A DNA stretch of 64,000 nucleotides. It comes from JAKVAV01 sp047632755 (GTDB taxonomy: Bacteria; Bacteroidota; Bacteroidia; Flavobacteriales_D; Cryomorphaceae). The position numbers were made by a program, and so were the translations under genes. Under the pieces are notes generated by a model. The model did no database searches. It saw nothing but the letters and a program-made list of their open reading frames with translations, and was not told the origin of the DNA. Every line of letters begins with the position of its first letter. Positions within the stretch are counted from its first letter, which is position 1. The stretch is taken from the NCBI GenBank assembly GCA_047632755.1, contig JBLIDT010000011.1, positions 21,395-85,394 of the forward strand, given 5' to 3'. Below, one piece after another: positions 26,501 through 34,335 of this stretch.

Positions 26501-28594
26501 CCAGTTCAGACTGAAGGGCCCACATCGGGAAGTGTTTTCCCTGTCGGTTCAACTACCATCACTTTTGAGGCGACTGACCCTTCCGGGAATGTGATTGACT
26601 GCTCATTCGAAATCATCGTTGAAGACGATGAGGACCCTATAATTGACTGCCCCAGCGATATAGAAATAGACGCAGGAATAGCCTGCACCACCATAGTCAA
26701 CTTCCCAGATGCGACGGCTACCGATAATTGCGGCATAGCCACAGTAACTCAAATTGAGGGACCACTTTCAGGAACAGAATTTCCCTTAGGTGCTACTACA
26801 GTGACATTTGAGGCCATTGACAATTCAGGAAACTCTATCGCCTGCAGTTTTACAGTTACGGTAACGGAAGAAGAACCTCCTGTTATTACTTGTCCCGAAG
26901 ACATTCAAGTGGCGAATGATCTTGACGCCTGCGCAGCCATTGTGAATTACGACCTACCAACTGCTTCAGATGACTGCGGCGATGTAACCATTACTTTTAT
27001 CTCTGGAATTGCATCGGGCGAAAGCTTTCCAGTAGGAATTACAACCGTAACATACGAGGCCGAAGATGAACAAGGCAATACGGCCACCTGCTCTTTTGAT
27101 GTTGAGGTAAGCGATGCGCAAGCGCCTCTATTCGAATGCCCAGGTGAAATACTTCTGGCAAATGATCTTGGTATTTGTGGCGCGATCTACACTTTTGACT
27201 TACCCGAAGCATCAGATAATTGTCCGGGCGACGTTGCAGTGATTCAGACCGCTGGACCATCCTCTGGAACCGAATTGCCCATTGGTGTAACCACCTTCGT
27301 TTTCGAAGGAACAGATGCTGCTGGAATCACTTCTGAATGCACGTATGATGTGGTTGTGACCGACTCAGAATCTCCTGCTTTTATCGATTGTCCCGAAGAC
27401 TTGATCATCGAGTTGGAAGCTAATGTTTGTGATACGATCATTGACTTTGAAATTCCATCTGCAACAGACAATTGTGCAGTAACAGGTATCAACCAAATAA
27501 GCGGGCCTCTTTCGGGAGATGTGCTTTCTCCAGGTGACTACACTGTCGAGTTTTTCGCTGAAGACGGAGCTGGGAATTCCATTTTGTGTTCGTTCAGTAT
27601 TTCCATACAAGACCTTACTCCGCCCATAGTTGAATGCCCCGAATCTTTCCAATCTTGCGATTTGAATGTGGTCTTGCCTCTTCCTACAGCTACTGATAAT
27701 TGTGGAATAGTTTCTATCATTCAAACCGAAGGTCCCGCCAGCGGAACGTTATTTCCAATAGGAATTACAAACATCAGTTTTGAGATTACCGATGCAAATG
27801 GAAACGGCGTTACATGCTCTTACGAAGTTGATGTTGCTGTGCAGACCACCCGACCTGAAGCGGGAGCTGACCACAATGTTTGCAGCTCCACTTTTAGCAC
27901 GCTTGTAGGAAACATTCCTGATTTTGGCTCTGGGCTCTGGTTCCAAACGGAGGGAAGTGGAAATATCGTTTCCCCAGAAAACGCAGTAACCGAAGTCACA
28001 AATCTTAGTACCGGCCAAAACACCTTTGTTTGGTCAATAGATCCTGAAAACGGTTGTGATATCTTGACCGATAGCGTTCACATATTTGTAGAAGAAGGGG
28101 TGATTGTAGAAGCTGGCCAAGATCAAAGTATAATCTTAGGTGGTGATGCCCAGTTAGCGGGCTTTGTCTCACCACCCGATGGCACCATTGCATGGAGTCC
28201 AACCGAAAGCTTGAGCTGCACCGACTGCCTCGATCCTGTAGCAGCGCCGAATGAGACTACAGTCTATTTCCTCGACTATGAGACACCACTCGGTTGTGCC
28301 TTAACAGATTCCCTTACCATTCGTGTCTTGATCAAAATACCGAATACCATCACTCCTGATGGAGACAATGTAAACGATGTGTGGAACATTCCCGAGATCG
28401 ATAAATTCCCTGATGCCACTGTTAAGATTTTCAATCGGTGGGGAGCAGAAGTTTTCTCCTCCACAGGATACAACGAACCCTGGGATGGAACTGCCGAAGG
28501 TGATGAGTTACCGACCGCTTCCTATTATTACATCATCGATTACAATCGAGAAGGAAAAGAGAATTTGAACGGAACAGTCAACATTATACGCTAA
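23600..28594 (+). CDS. Giant HYR-repeat T9SS type B surface protein
   Basis: 1664 residues from the ATG at 23600, directly before a signal peptide (LLRLSALSLLFLSFSFLSLESFAQ); a TTG seven codons earlier is less likely. Residues 32 to about 1413 are 17 tandem HYR (hyalin-repeat) units of about 81 residues. Each begins CP.DI and contains DNC, then SGS.FPVG and a closing CSF. The Ig-like region 1413-1578 has Cys pairs and ends in a type B sorting domain (from 1578; TPDGDNVNDVWN, FNRWGAEVFSS, WDGTAEGDE). HYR domains are linked to adhesion. It is exported by T9SS and is first in a module with the PorP/SprF gene 3 bp behind it. Confidence 0.93.
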   Translation: MKTLLRLSALSLLFLSFSFLSLESFAQVSISCPSDIDVDNDAGLCEATVVYTAPIGTGSGTNITTTLTGGLPSGSLFPVGTTIVEYTVTNDEGDSDVCTFQVTVADSEDPIIDCPPDININAAEGECTQVVTYPIPTATDNCGPVTVTQIGGLPSGSVFPIGESFLDFQTTDAAGNDGFCRVIVLVSDITDPEITCPADIVVDIFNSCDTIINYTAPIGNDACGPATTTQTAGLGSGSIFLLGTTTETYEVTDAEGNTASCSFDITVNDAADPIINNCPVDIAQSAPVGTCEDIVTFTDPTATDNCPGVVITQTDGPVSGSTFPVGTTDIEFTATDASGNTTLCSFTITLTESTAPEITCPADIVVSNDLGDCGAIVTYTAPEGTDNCPNPTTALTAGLGSGAFFPVGITTETYQVVDLSGNVASCSFNVIVNDTEAPAVDCPANIEVIADPGLCEATATFGTPTFTDNCPGGTISQTGGPVSGSIFPVGPTAIEFTAEDAAGVQTVCSFDVVVTDDEDPVIACPADISIVILSGACDTVVTYLPPTFSDNCPGVISGLVSGPASGATLTAGSYTVTLGAQDASGNAAVCSFTIDVAETSTPTFDCPDDIEVNADPGSCETTATFAPPTANDPCSNVTVTQTGGPASGSTFQAGNTEIEFTAEDEFGNTEVCTFDIVVIDDSDPTITCPSDITIGNDPSLCGAIINYDAPIADDNCGVASVNLLSGLPSGDLFPIGITTVIYEVVDISGNTAQCTFTATVTDDEIPEITCPDDISLNIADGDCSEIVTFADATATDNCAIASITQTAGLPSGSDFPVGTSTVTFEAIDANGLSAACSFTVSVLEGVNPEITCPADIEVDNDPDICGATVSYTAPVGTDDCGGASTELTSGLGSGSEFPVGVTIEEYTVTDLSGNVETCSFTVTVNDVENPVFDCPENLTISAEAAICEATVFFDTPTVTDNCDGAIIPVQTEGPTSGSVFPVGSTTITFEATDPSGNVIDCSFEIIVEDDEDPIIDCPSDIEIDAGIACTTIVNFPDATATDNCGIATVTQIEGPLSGTEFPLGATTVTFEAIDNSGNSIACSFTVTVTEEEPPVITCPEDIQVANDLDACAAIVNYDLPTASDDCGDVTITFISGIASGESFPVGITTVTYEAEDEQGNTATCSFDVEVSDAQAPLFECPGEILLANDLGICGAIYTFDLPEASDNCPGDVAVIQTAGPSSGTELPIGVTTFVFEGTDAAGITSECTYDVVVTDSESPAFIDCPEDLIIELEANVCDTIIDFEIPSATDNCAVTGINQISGPLSGDVLSPGDYTVEFFAEDGAGNSILCSFSISIQDLTPPIVECPESFQSCDLNVVLPLPTATDNCGIVSIIQTEGPASGTLFPIGITNISFEITDANGNGVTCSYEVDVAVQTTRPEAGADHNVCSSTFSTLVGNIPDFGSGLWFQTEGSGNIVSPENAVTEVTNLSTGQNTFVWSIDPENGCDILTDSVHIFVEEGVIVEAGQDQSIILGGDAQLAGFVSPPDGTIAWSPTESLSCTDCLDPVAAPNETTVYFLDYETPLGCALTDSLTIRVLIKIPNTITPDGDNVNDVWNIPEIDKFPDATVKIFNRWGAEVFSSTGYNEPWDGTAEGDELPTASYYYIIDYNREGKENLNGTVNIIR
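23693..27840 (+). repeat. Array of 17 HYR-domain repeats
   Basis: About 240-250 bp per unit, 17 units counted by their CP-x-D/N/E-I/L starts. Four Cys recur per unit (CP, C-[EGDT], DNC, CSF). Repeats differ at many positions, so recent copying of single units is not obvious by eye. The last unit (CPESFQSCDLNV) is the most divergent. Confidence 0.88.
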
Positions 28595-28597
28595 GCC

Positions 28598-29602
28598 ATG
28601 AGAACGAGAATCGCACTATCCGCTCTGCTGGCCTTCTTTGCCTTTAACATGGCAAATGCACAGCAATTACCGCAGTTTAGCCAGTACATGAATAATCCGT
28701 ACGTGCTTAATCCTGCTGCTTCGAGCCTCACTCACGATATCGATATTGCCCTTGGCATCCGCCAACAATGGTCGGGCTTTGACGGGGCGCCTCAAACTTA
28801 CTATGTGGGAGGAACTATAAACCTGGGCAAGCGACCTGCTAATCAAGGAAAGCTATACTCCATTCCGATAAGTCATCCTGGATTACTGAAAAGCAAACCC
28901 GCCGTTCGGTATGGAAAGCATGTCGTTGGAGGTTTGATCGCGAGAGACGAATACGGAGTTTTCCAACGTAGCTCGGTTATGGGAAGCTACTCTTACCACC
29001 ACCCGATCGGAGATAATTACTGGCTTTCTGGAGGCGTGAGCATGGGATGGTATGGATTCAGCTTTGACCGTAACGATATCATTCTGGAAAACGACTTCGA
29101 TAATACCTACAGCGATTTTATCGCGAACGGCTCGAATTCAAACATATTCGATATCAATGCCGGAGTTTACCTCTACAGCGACAGAGCATTCCTCGGCTAC
29201 TCGGTTTACCAACTGGGCCAGAACGAGATCAACTTAGGAAACGAACAATCTCCGCTCAATCTGAGCGACGCACGATTGGAGACACACCATTACGTGACTT
29301 CAGGTTATAGAATTACTGTAGCTGACAAGATTGACTTGACACCGAGCTTCATGCTCAAAATTAGGCCGCCTGCACCCCTATCGGTTGATATCAACTTGAT
29401 GGCCGAGTGGGATCACCGATTCCGATTGGGAGTTTCCTACCGAAATCAGGATGCCGTATCGATCATTCTCGGAGCAAACCTCACCAACTATATGCGCTTA
29501 GCATACGCCTACGACTATGTCACTTCCGAGATCAACGACCTCAGCAGCGGAAGCCACGAGGTAGTTCTTGGATTTCAGTTTAACCGAAAAATTAAGAACT
29601 AA
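28598..29602 (+). CDS. PorP/SprF family type IX secretion system membrane protein
   Basis: 334 residues with a signal peptide (ALSALLAFFAFNMANAQ) and the family motif LPQFSQYMNNPYVLNPAASS. The remainder is beta-barrel-like with tyrosine-rich strands. As for the homologue at 2353-3360, it is expected in the outer membrane as partner of the HYR cargo protein that precedes it by three bases. The next gene overlaps its stop by one base (TAATG). The N-terminal region matches the canonical motif better than the first copy, and the two copies are clearly diverged. Confidence 0.93.
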   Translation: MRTRIALSALLAFFAFNMANAQQLPQFSQYMNNPYVLNPAASSLTHDIDIALGIRQQWSGFDGAPQTYYVGGTINLGKRPANQGKLYSIPISHPGLLKSKPAVRYGKHVVGGLIARDEYGVFQRSSVMGSYSYHHPIGDNYWLSGGVSMGWYGFSFDRNDIILENDFDNTYSDFIANGSNSNIFDINAGVYLYSDRAFLGYSVYQLGQNEINLGNEQSPLNLSDARLETHHYVTSGYRITVADKIDLTPSFMLKIRPPAPLSVDINLMAEWDHRFRLGVSYRNQDAVSIILGANLTNYMRLAYAYDYVTSEINDLSSGSHEVVLGFQFNRKIKN

Positions 29603-30996
29603 TGCCAAAAGGAATTTTAATTTTCACCCTTGCGGTAATGCTGCTTAACCAAGCTTTTGCCCAGCAAAGCACCATAAGTTTCAGCACGCCGCAAAAGCTG
29701 CCAAACTCTATCAACTCTTCCGCAGAAGAAGGACTGCCAATATTGAGTAGCGATCTGAGCACACTCTATTTTGCACGAACCTTTCATCCCGATAATTCGG
29801 GAGGGAAAAACTCTGGTCAGGACATCTGGACTTCTAGCCTCACCGCAGGGGAGTACAGCAATGCCGAATCGGTAAAGTCTCTAAATAACGAATGGAGCAA
29901 CGCCGTGGTAGGAGTAACGAATGGTGGGAATAAACTCTACCTGCTCAATGAAATAGCCGACGAGAAAGGATCCATTCCAGGACTGTCAACCAGCGAATAC
30001 AATACAGCCGAAAAAACATGGTCTGCGCCAACAGCTTTGGAAATTCCTGGATTGGAAATACTCGGAACGTTTTACAGTGCTTACGTCGCACCTGATGAGT
30101 CTTTTATTCTTTGGACGCTACCTACATCTGATGTGGATAGCTTGGGGAATGACCTTTATGTGAGCACAAAATCAGGAGATATGTGGGAGGCACCTATGAG
30201 TTTTGGAGCTGCAATCAACACCTCTTTAAATGAGATCAGCCCGTACTTTGACCCCTCAACCGAACTCCTCTTTTTCTCTACCAACGGTCGCGAGAGTAAT
30301 GACAATTATGACATCTATTATTCCAAAAGGATAGACCAAGATTGGTCCAATTGGACACTACCTGTTAAAGCTGATTTCAACTCCGATGCTTTTGATGCGT
30401 ACTTTTTTATGGCTGGAGACAGCACGGCTTACTTTTCCAGCAATAGAAATGACTCACTAACAAACCTCTACTTGACCGAGGTCAATATCGAATCTCTCAT
30501 AGAAGAATTGACAGCGGCTGAATTAGACTCTTTAGCAATGGCTGAAAATGGTCTCAAAGCAAAAAAAGATCCCGTTCTCATCATTGAAATCGACGGCAAA
30601 GAAACCACAAACAGAACCATTGAATCCCTTTCTAAAGAGGAGGTATTGGCCAAGAATACAGTGATTCGATTCGTATACTTCGAATTCGATAAGTTCAATA
30701 TCACAGCCCAGTATGTAGAAGTGCTGGACGATGTAGCTACCATATTAGACAATTACCAAGACATCTTGGTGCGCATCAACGGACATACCGATGCAGTGGC
30801 TTCTGAAGCATACAACCAAGTCCTTAGTGAAAACCGCGCCGCTTCTACAAAGGAGTGGTTAATGATCAATGGCGTAGAGCCCGACCGCATCAAAACAGAG
30901 GGTTTCGGAAAGCGTGAGCCTTATGCTTCGAACTTAACCGAAGAAGGGAGATCGTTGAATAGAAGAGTTGAGATTTTCTTTGAGAAGGACAACTAG
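29602..30996 (+). CDS. OmpA family protein with PD40-like propeller
   Basis: 464 residues. A signal peptide (ILIFTLAVMLLNQAFAQ) is followed by PD40-type blades up to about residue 290 (LFFSTNGRESNDNYDIYYS, AYFSSNRNDSLTNLYLTEV) and a full OmpA domain (about 355-464). The latter has YFEFDKFNI, RINGHTDAVASEAYN, LSENRAAS and GKREP...LNRRVEI. It should bind peptidoglycan on the periplasmic face. Unlike the homologue at 3357 it has no TPR segment and no DUF1573-like tail. It is the third gene of the second T9SS module. The stop shares four bases (CTAG) with the convergent helicase gene. Confidence 0.9.
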   Translation: MPKGILIFTLAVMLLNQAFAQQSTISFSTPQKLPNSINSSAEEGLPILSSDLSTLYFARTFHPDNSGGKNSGQDIWTSSLTAGEYSNAESVKSLNNEWSNAVVGVTNGGNKLYLLNEIADEKGSIPGLSTSEYNTAEKTWSAPTALEIPGLEILGTFYSAYVAPDESFILWTLPTSDVDSLGNDLYVSTKSGDMWEAPMSFGAAINTSLNEISPYFDPSTELLFFSTNGRESNDNYDIYYSKRIDQDWSNWTLPVKADFNSDAFDAYFFMAGDSTAYFSSNRNDSLTNLYLTEVNIESLIEELTAAELDSLAMAENGLKAKKDPVLIIEIDGKETTNRTIESLSKEEVLAKNTVIRFVYFEFDKFNITAQYVEVLDDVATILDNYQDILVRINGHTDAVASEAYNQVLSENRAASTKEWLMINGVEPDRIKTEGFGKREPYASNLTEEGRSLNRRVEIFFEKDN

Positions 30997-32261
30997 CCGC
31001 GTTTCTTCTTTTTCTTCTTCCCCTTCTGCCTTTTGTGAAAGGCTCCTTTAAAATTAGGATCGGCCGCTTGTTTGTAACCGTCTAGCTCGCGAGCCAATTC
31101 TTTGGCTTCGCCTGGAAGCTCCTCTCCTATTTCTACTTCTTCGGGCCAAGGGTCAAGCGGAATGTATTCACCTAAGAAGGTCTCGATCTTTTTGATCAAA
31201 AACTCCTCGGCTTTATTGGCTAGAGTAAGTGCTATCCCTTCTTTTTGAATTCGGGCAGTGCGTCCCACGCGGTGGAGGTAATCTTCGGGAACTTTTGGAA
31301 CTTCAAAGTTGACCACGTGGCTCACATTGGCCACGTCAATTCCACGGGAGGTAACGTCGGTAGTGACCAAGACACGCACTTCTCCCTTTCGGAAATCTTC
31401 CATCGCATTGATGCGGGTATTCTGGGCTTTGTTGGCGTGCAATACACGCACATCACCGATCTCCTTTCGCGAAAGAAAACCTGAAACCCTCGAGGCCGAG
31501 TCCTTCGTTCGGCAGAACACAATCACTCGATTCCACTCTTCTTTCTCAAAAAGATGGAGCAGGAGATTGAGCTTGGAGCGGAAATTCTCCACTCTGATCC
31601 AGCGCTGGTCCAGCTTCGCAACGGGCTTTTCCTTCATAGTGCCTTCCACGCGCGTTGGGAACTCCAAAAACTCATCGGCCATATATCTTACCCTATCGGG
31701 GAAAGTGGCAGAAAAGAGCAGGTTCTGACGCTTTGTGGGAATCACTTCAAGCATCGACTTGAGCTGACTCAAGAATCCCATTTCCATCAATCGATCAGCC
31801 TCATCGAGAATGAGCGTTCGAACCGTTTTCATTTCGATGAAACCATGGCTATACAAATCGAGAAAACGACCAGGGGTGGCAACGATGATCTCACAGCCTT
31901 CGTTGAGGGAATGGGCTTGAGCGTTCTTTCCTATTCCGCCGTAAAGGCATATGCTTCTGATGTTGGTATGGACAGTAAGTTGATTGAGCACATCAAATAT
32001 CTGAAGCGCCAATTCTTTGGCGGGAGCCATAATCAAACCTTTTGGGCTCCCGTCGCCAGCCTCCTTAATTTTCATGACCAAGGGGAGCAAAAAAGCCAAG
32101 GTCTTTCCGCTACCCGTTTGGGCGATTCCGAGCACATCCTGCCCAGACATGGCGGGTGGAATCCCTTTTAATTGAATCTCTGTAGGCTCGGTTATTCCCA
32201 TACTATCCAAGGCATCAGTGAATTGGCGGGTTACCTTTAGATCTTTAAATCCATTTTGCAT
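30993..32261 (-). CDS. DEAD-box RNA helicase, RhlE type
   Basis: 422 residues. Helicase motifs are in order: GIAQTGSGKTLAFLLP (I), PAKELALQ (Ia), TPGR (Ib), DEAD (II), SAT (III), VIVFCRTK (IV), TSRGIDV (V) and HRVGRTAR (VI). The C-terminal tail is a run of Lys/Arg (KRQKGKKKKKKRG) that would bind RNA. RhlE-type helicases remodel ribosome-assembly and mRNA structures in the cytoplasm, often for cold growth. A TAACTTTG box (32267-32274) ends five bases upstream of the ATG, suggesting a leaderless transcript. The gene is convergent with, and shares its stop bases with, the OmpA gene. Confidence 0.94.
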   Translation of the reverse strand: MQNGFKDLKVTRQFTDALDSMGITEPTEIQLKGIPPAMSGQDVLGIAQTGSGKTLAFLLPLVMKIKEAGDGSPKGLIMAPAKELALQIFDVLNQLTVHTNIRSICLYGGIGKNAQAHSLNEGCEIIVATPGRFLDLYSHGFIEMKTVRTLILDEADRLMEMGFLSQLKSMLEVIPTKRQNLLFSATFPDRVRYMADEFLEFPTRVEGTMKEKPVAKLDQRWIRVENFRSKLNLLLHLFEKEEWNRVIVFCRTKDSASRVSGFLSRKEIGDVRVLHANKAQNTRINAMEDFRKGEVRVLVTTDVTSRGIDVANVSHVVNFEVPKVPEDYLHRVGRTARIQKEGIALTLANKAEEFLIKKIETFLGEYIPLDPWPEEVEIGEELPGEAKELARELDGYKQAADPNFKGAFHKRQKGKKKKKKRG

Positions 32262-32266
32262 TGGTC

Positions 32267-32274
32267 AAAGTTAA
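32267..32274 (-). promoter_or_regulatory. -7 promoter box (TAACTTTG) of the helicase gene
   Basis: Exact TAnnTTTG match on the minus strand with only five bases between it and the ATG at 32261. No clean -33 TTTG was seen. If used, the mRNA would be leaderless. Confidence 0.4.
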
Positions 32275-32357
32275 GTTTTCGGAAAATACAGAGGATTCAT
32301 TTTACAGAAACATTCGTTAATCTTAGAATACTTACTTTCGCGTGCCTACAATCTACT

Positions 32358-33503
32358 ATGCCAGCAAACGGTAATTTTGAGGATATTCGACCTTATCGCG
32401 ACGAAGAAGTGCCAGAAGTAATCGGCCGAATTCTTCGAGATAAGAGCTTCACGAATCTTCTCCGTTATGTCTATCCTGATGATAACCTTGACCCTATCAA
32501 GGAGCGCGTCGCTTCAGTAAAGACTATTGCCGATTTTCAAGCTAAAGTGGCCCATCCAGCCATGCGCAAGTTGGTGAATGAAACCACAGACAGCATAACC
32601 GTTAGTGGTCTCGAAAATATTCAATCAGAAGGCTCTCATCTTTTCATCTCCAATCACCGAGACATCATTCTCGATTCGGCTATTCTCAATATCATGCTCT
32701 TCGAGGCGGGTCTGGGAACATTTGAAACGGCGATCGGAAGCAATCTTCTCGAAGAACAGTTGGTGAGGGATCTCACCAAGATGAATAAGAACTTTACCGT
32801 AAAGCGCAATACCACGGCGAGAGAGTTCTACGAAAACTCCGTCAATTTGTCCAAGTACATTCACCACTCGATATGCGAGAGGGATACAAATGTGTGGATT
32901 GCACAGCGAGAGGGACGGACGAAAGACGGAATAGACAAGACTCAGCCAGGACTTTTGAAAATGCTCAGCATCAACTGTGAGAAGCCGCTTAATAAGTGCT
33001 TCCGCGAATTAAACATTACTCCTGTTGCTATTTCGTATGAATACGATCCTTGCGATGTCCTCAAGATTCCAGAGTTAAAAGCTTTGGCTGAAGAAAAGAA
33101 ATACGAAAAACAGAAGGGAGAAGATTACAACAGCATTCTAACTGGGCTCACAGGTTATAAAGGACGTATTCACCTCAGCATTGGTAAGCCATTGAATGAG
33201 GAATTGAACCACTTGGTAGATTATACCAGTCCCAACGATAAGTTGAAGGAGCTGGGCGAAATAATCGATCAACAAGTTTACGGACAGTACAAGCTTTGGC
33301 CCACAAATTATATTGCTTTTGACCTATTGGAAGGAAATTCCAGTTCGTCAAACTACACGCCAGATCAAAAAGCTGCATTCATAACACGCATGGAAAAACA
33401 GTTGGGAATCTTAGGTCTGACCGCCCAGGAAGATCGCTACTTTCTGCTGAGCATGTACGCCAACCCAGTAAAAAACTTCAATACCGTTAGTACTGAAGGT
33501 TGA
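32358..33503 (+). CDS. Glycerophosphate/lysophosphatidate-type acyltransferase
   Basis: 381 residues from the ATG at 32358; a longer frame from 32256 overlaps the helicase start and adds no family sequence. The acyltransferase motif HxxxxD is in SNHRDIILDS, followed by a second block (IAQREGRTKDG) that holds the usual phosphate-contacting Arg/Glu. The protein belongs to the PlsC/GPAT superfamily, which transfers acyl chains to glycerol phosphate or other alcohols at the membrane. No clear membrane segment was seen. A TACTTTCG box lies near 32333. Exact acceptor is unknown. It overlaps the convergent downstream gene by 17 bp. Confidence 0.85.
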   Translation: MPANGNFEDIRPYRDEEVPEVIGRILRDKSFTNLLRYVYPDDNLDPIKERVASVKTIADFQAKVAHPAMRKLVNETTDSITVSGLENIQSEGSHLFISNHRDIILDSAILNIMLFEAGLGTFETAIGSNLLEEQLVRDLTKMNKNFTVKRNTTAREFYENSVNLSKYIHHSICERDTNVWIAQREGRTKDGIDKTQPGLLKMLSINCEKPLNKCFRELNITPVAISYEYDPCDVLKIPELKALAEEKKYEKQKGEDYNSILTGLTGYKGRIHLSIGKPLNEELNHLVDYTSPNDKLKELGEIIDQQVYGQYKLWPTNYIAFDLLEGNSSSSNYTPDQKAAFITRMEKQLGILGLTAQEDRYFLLSMYANPVKNFNTVSTEG

Positions 33504-34251
33504 GCTTGAAAAAGTACTTCAAGCTGAGACCGTAGGAGAACACATTCACTTCGTAAGCATCTCTATCAAAAGTCGGGAAAGCAGCGTATCGCACAATTGG
33601 CTCAATCCTTATAGCAGATTGACGATCAATAACCAACTCCACTCCGGCACTTGCTGAAGCAGTTAGATTAAAATCGGCTGGTTTGGAATCAAAATCATTA
33701 TCGAAAGATTCTTCCATTCCCGATTCAAATCGATAGATACGTGTAGAAGAAGATTCCAAAAGATATTCAGGTGTTAATCCAAGTGCCCAAGTAAATCTCA
33801 CTTTCTTTCCACTTGAAACAAATGCCAATCTGAGGGGAATTCCGACTGCTAGGAATCTATTCTGCGTTTCAATCTCTTTTGCCGATTCAAATCCTGGATC
33901 TTCAGAATTAACCAATCCAAGCAGGAGAAGTGATTCGTAGCTCAGATCCTTCACGTATGAGTTATATCCATCTCGAGATAAACTGAGCCCCGTTTCGAAA
34001 GACATCTTTCGAGCGAACGGTTTTACAAAAAAAGCTTCAACGGTAAACCCAATTATAGATTCGTTCAACGCGTTGCTCTCATCAATGAATTCGTCTATAC
34101 CTGGGACAAAATCAGTTTTCACCAAATTTCGGGTTGAAATCTCTGGCGAGATTCCAACTCCAAAATTTTGCGCTTTCGTTTCCGAAAAAACAAAAAATAC
34201 AAGAAATCCACTAATGGCAATAGATTTAAAAAGGCCTTTCCACTTCATCAT
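33487..34251 (-). CDS. PorT-like outer-membrane beta-barrel protein
   Basis: 254 residues from the first of two adjacent ATG codons (34251); a longer frame adds 11 residues before the basic start. The signal peptide is LFKSIAISGFLVFFVFSETKAQ. The mature part has alternating hydrophobic strands and aromatic ends, e.g. AVGIPLRLAFVSS, FTWALGLTPEYLL and FSYGLSLKYFF at the C-terminus, as in small 8-strand barrels of Bacteroidetes. It probably sits in the outer membrane, with an unknown role. The stop lies 17 bp inside the convergent acyltransferase gene. No close operon partner is present. Confidence 0.7.
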   Translation of the reverse strand: MMKWKGLFKSIAISGFLVFFVFSETKAQNFGVGISPEISTRNLVKTDFVPGIDEFIDESNALNESIIGFTVEAFFVKPFARKMSFETGLSLSRDGYNSYVKDLSYESLLLLGLVNSEDPGFESAKEIETQNRFLAVGIPLRLAFVSSGKKVRFTWALGLTPEYLLESSSTRIYRFESGMEESFDNDFDSKPADFNLTASASAGVELVIDRQSAIRIEPIVRYAAFPTFDRDAYEVNVFSYGLSLKYFFKLNLQY

Positions 34252-34335
34252 TGGTATGTTATCGATGGTAATATAGGAAAACACCTCAATAAAAATTCAA
34301 CCAAAATGAAGAAAGGAATGAACGACTAGTGGTTA

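Noticed and set aside
24343..27724. Series of antisense frames within the HYR gene
   Set aside because: They arise from the biased codon pattern of the repeats on the other strand and recur with the repeat period. The plus-strand product is clearly the real one.
31554..32171. 205-codon plus-strand frame inside the helicase gene
   Set aside because: It is antisense to conserved DEAD-box motifs and has no family signs of its own.
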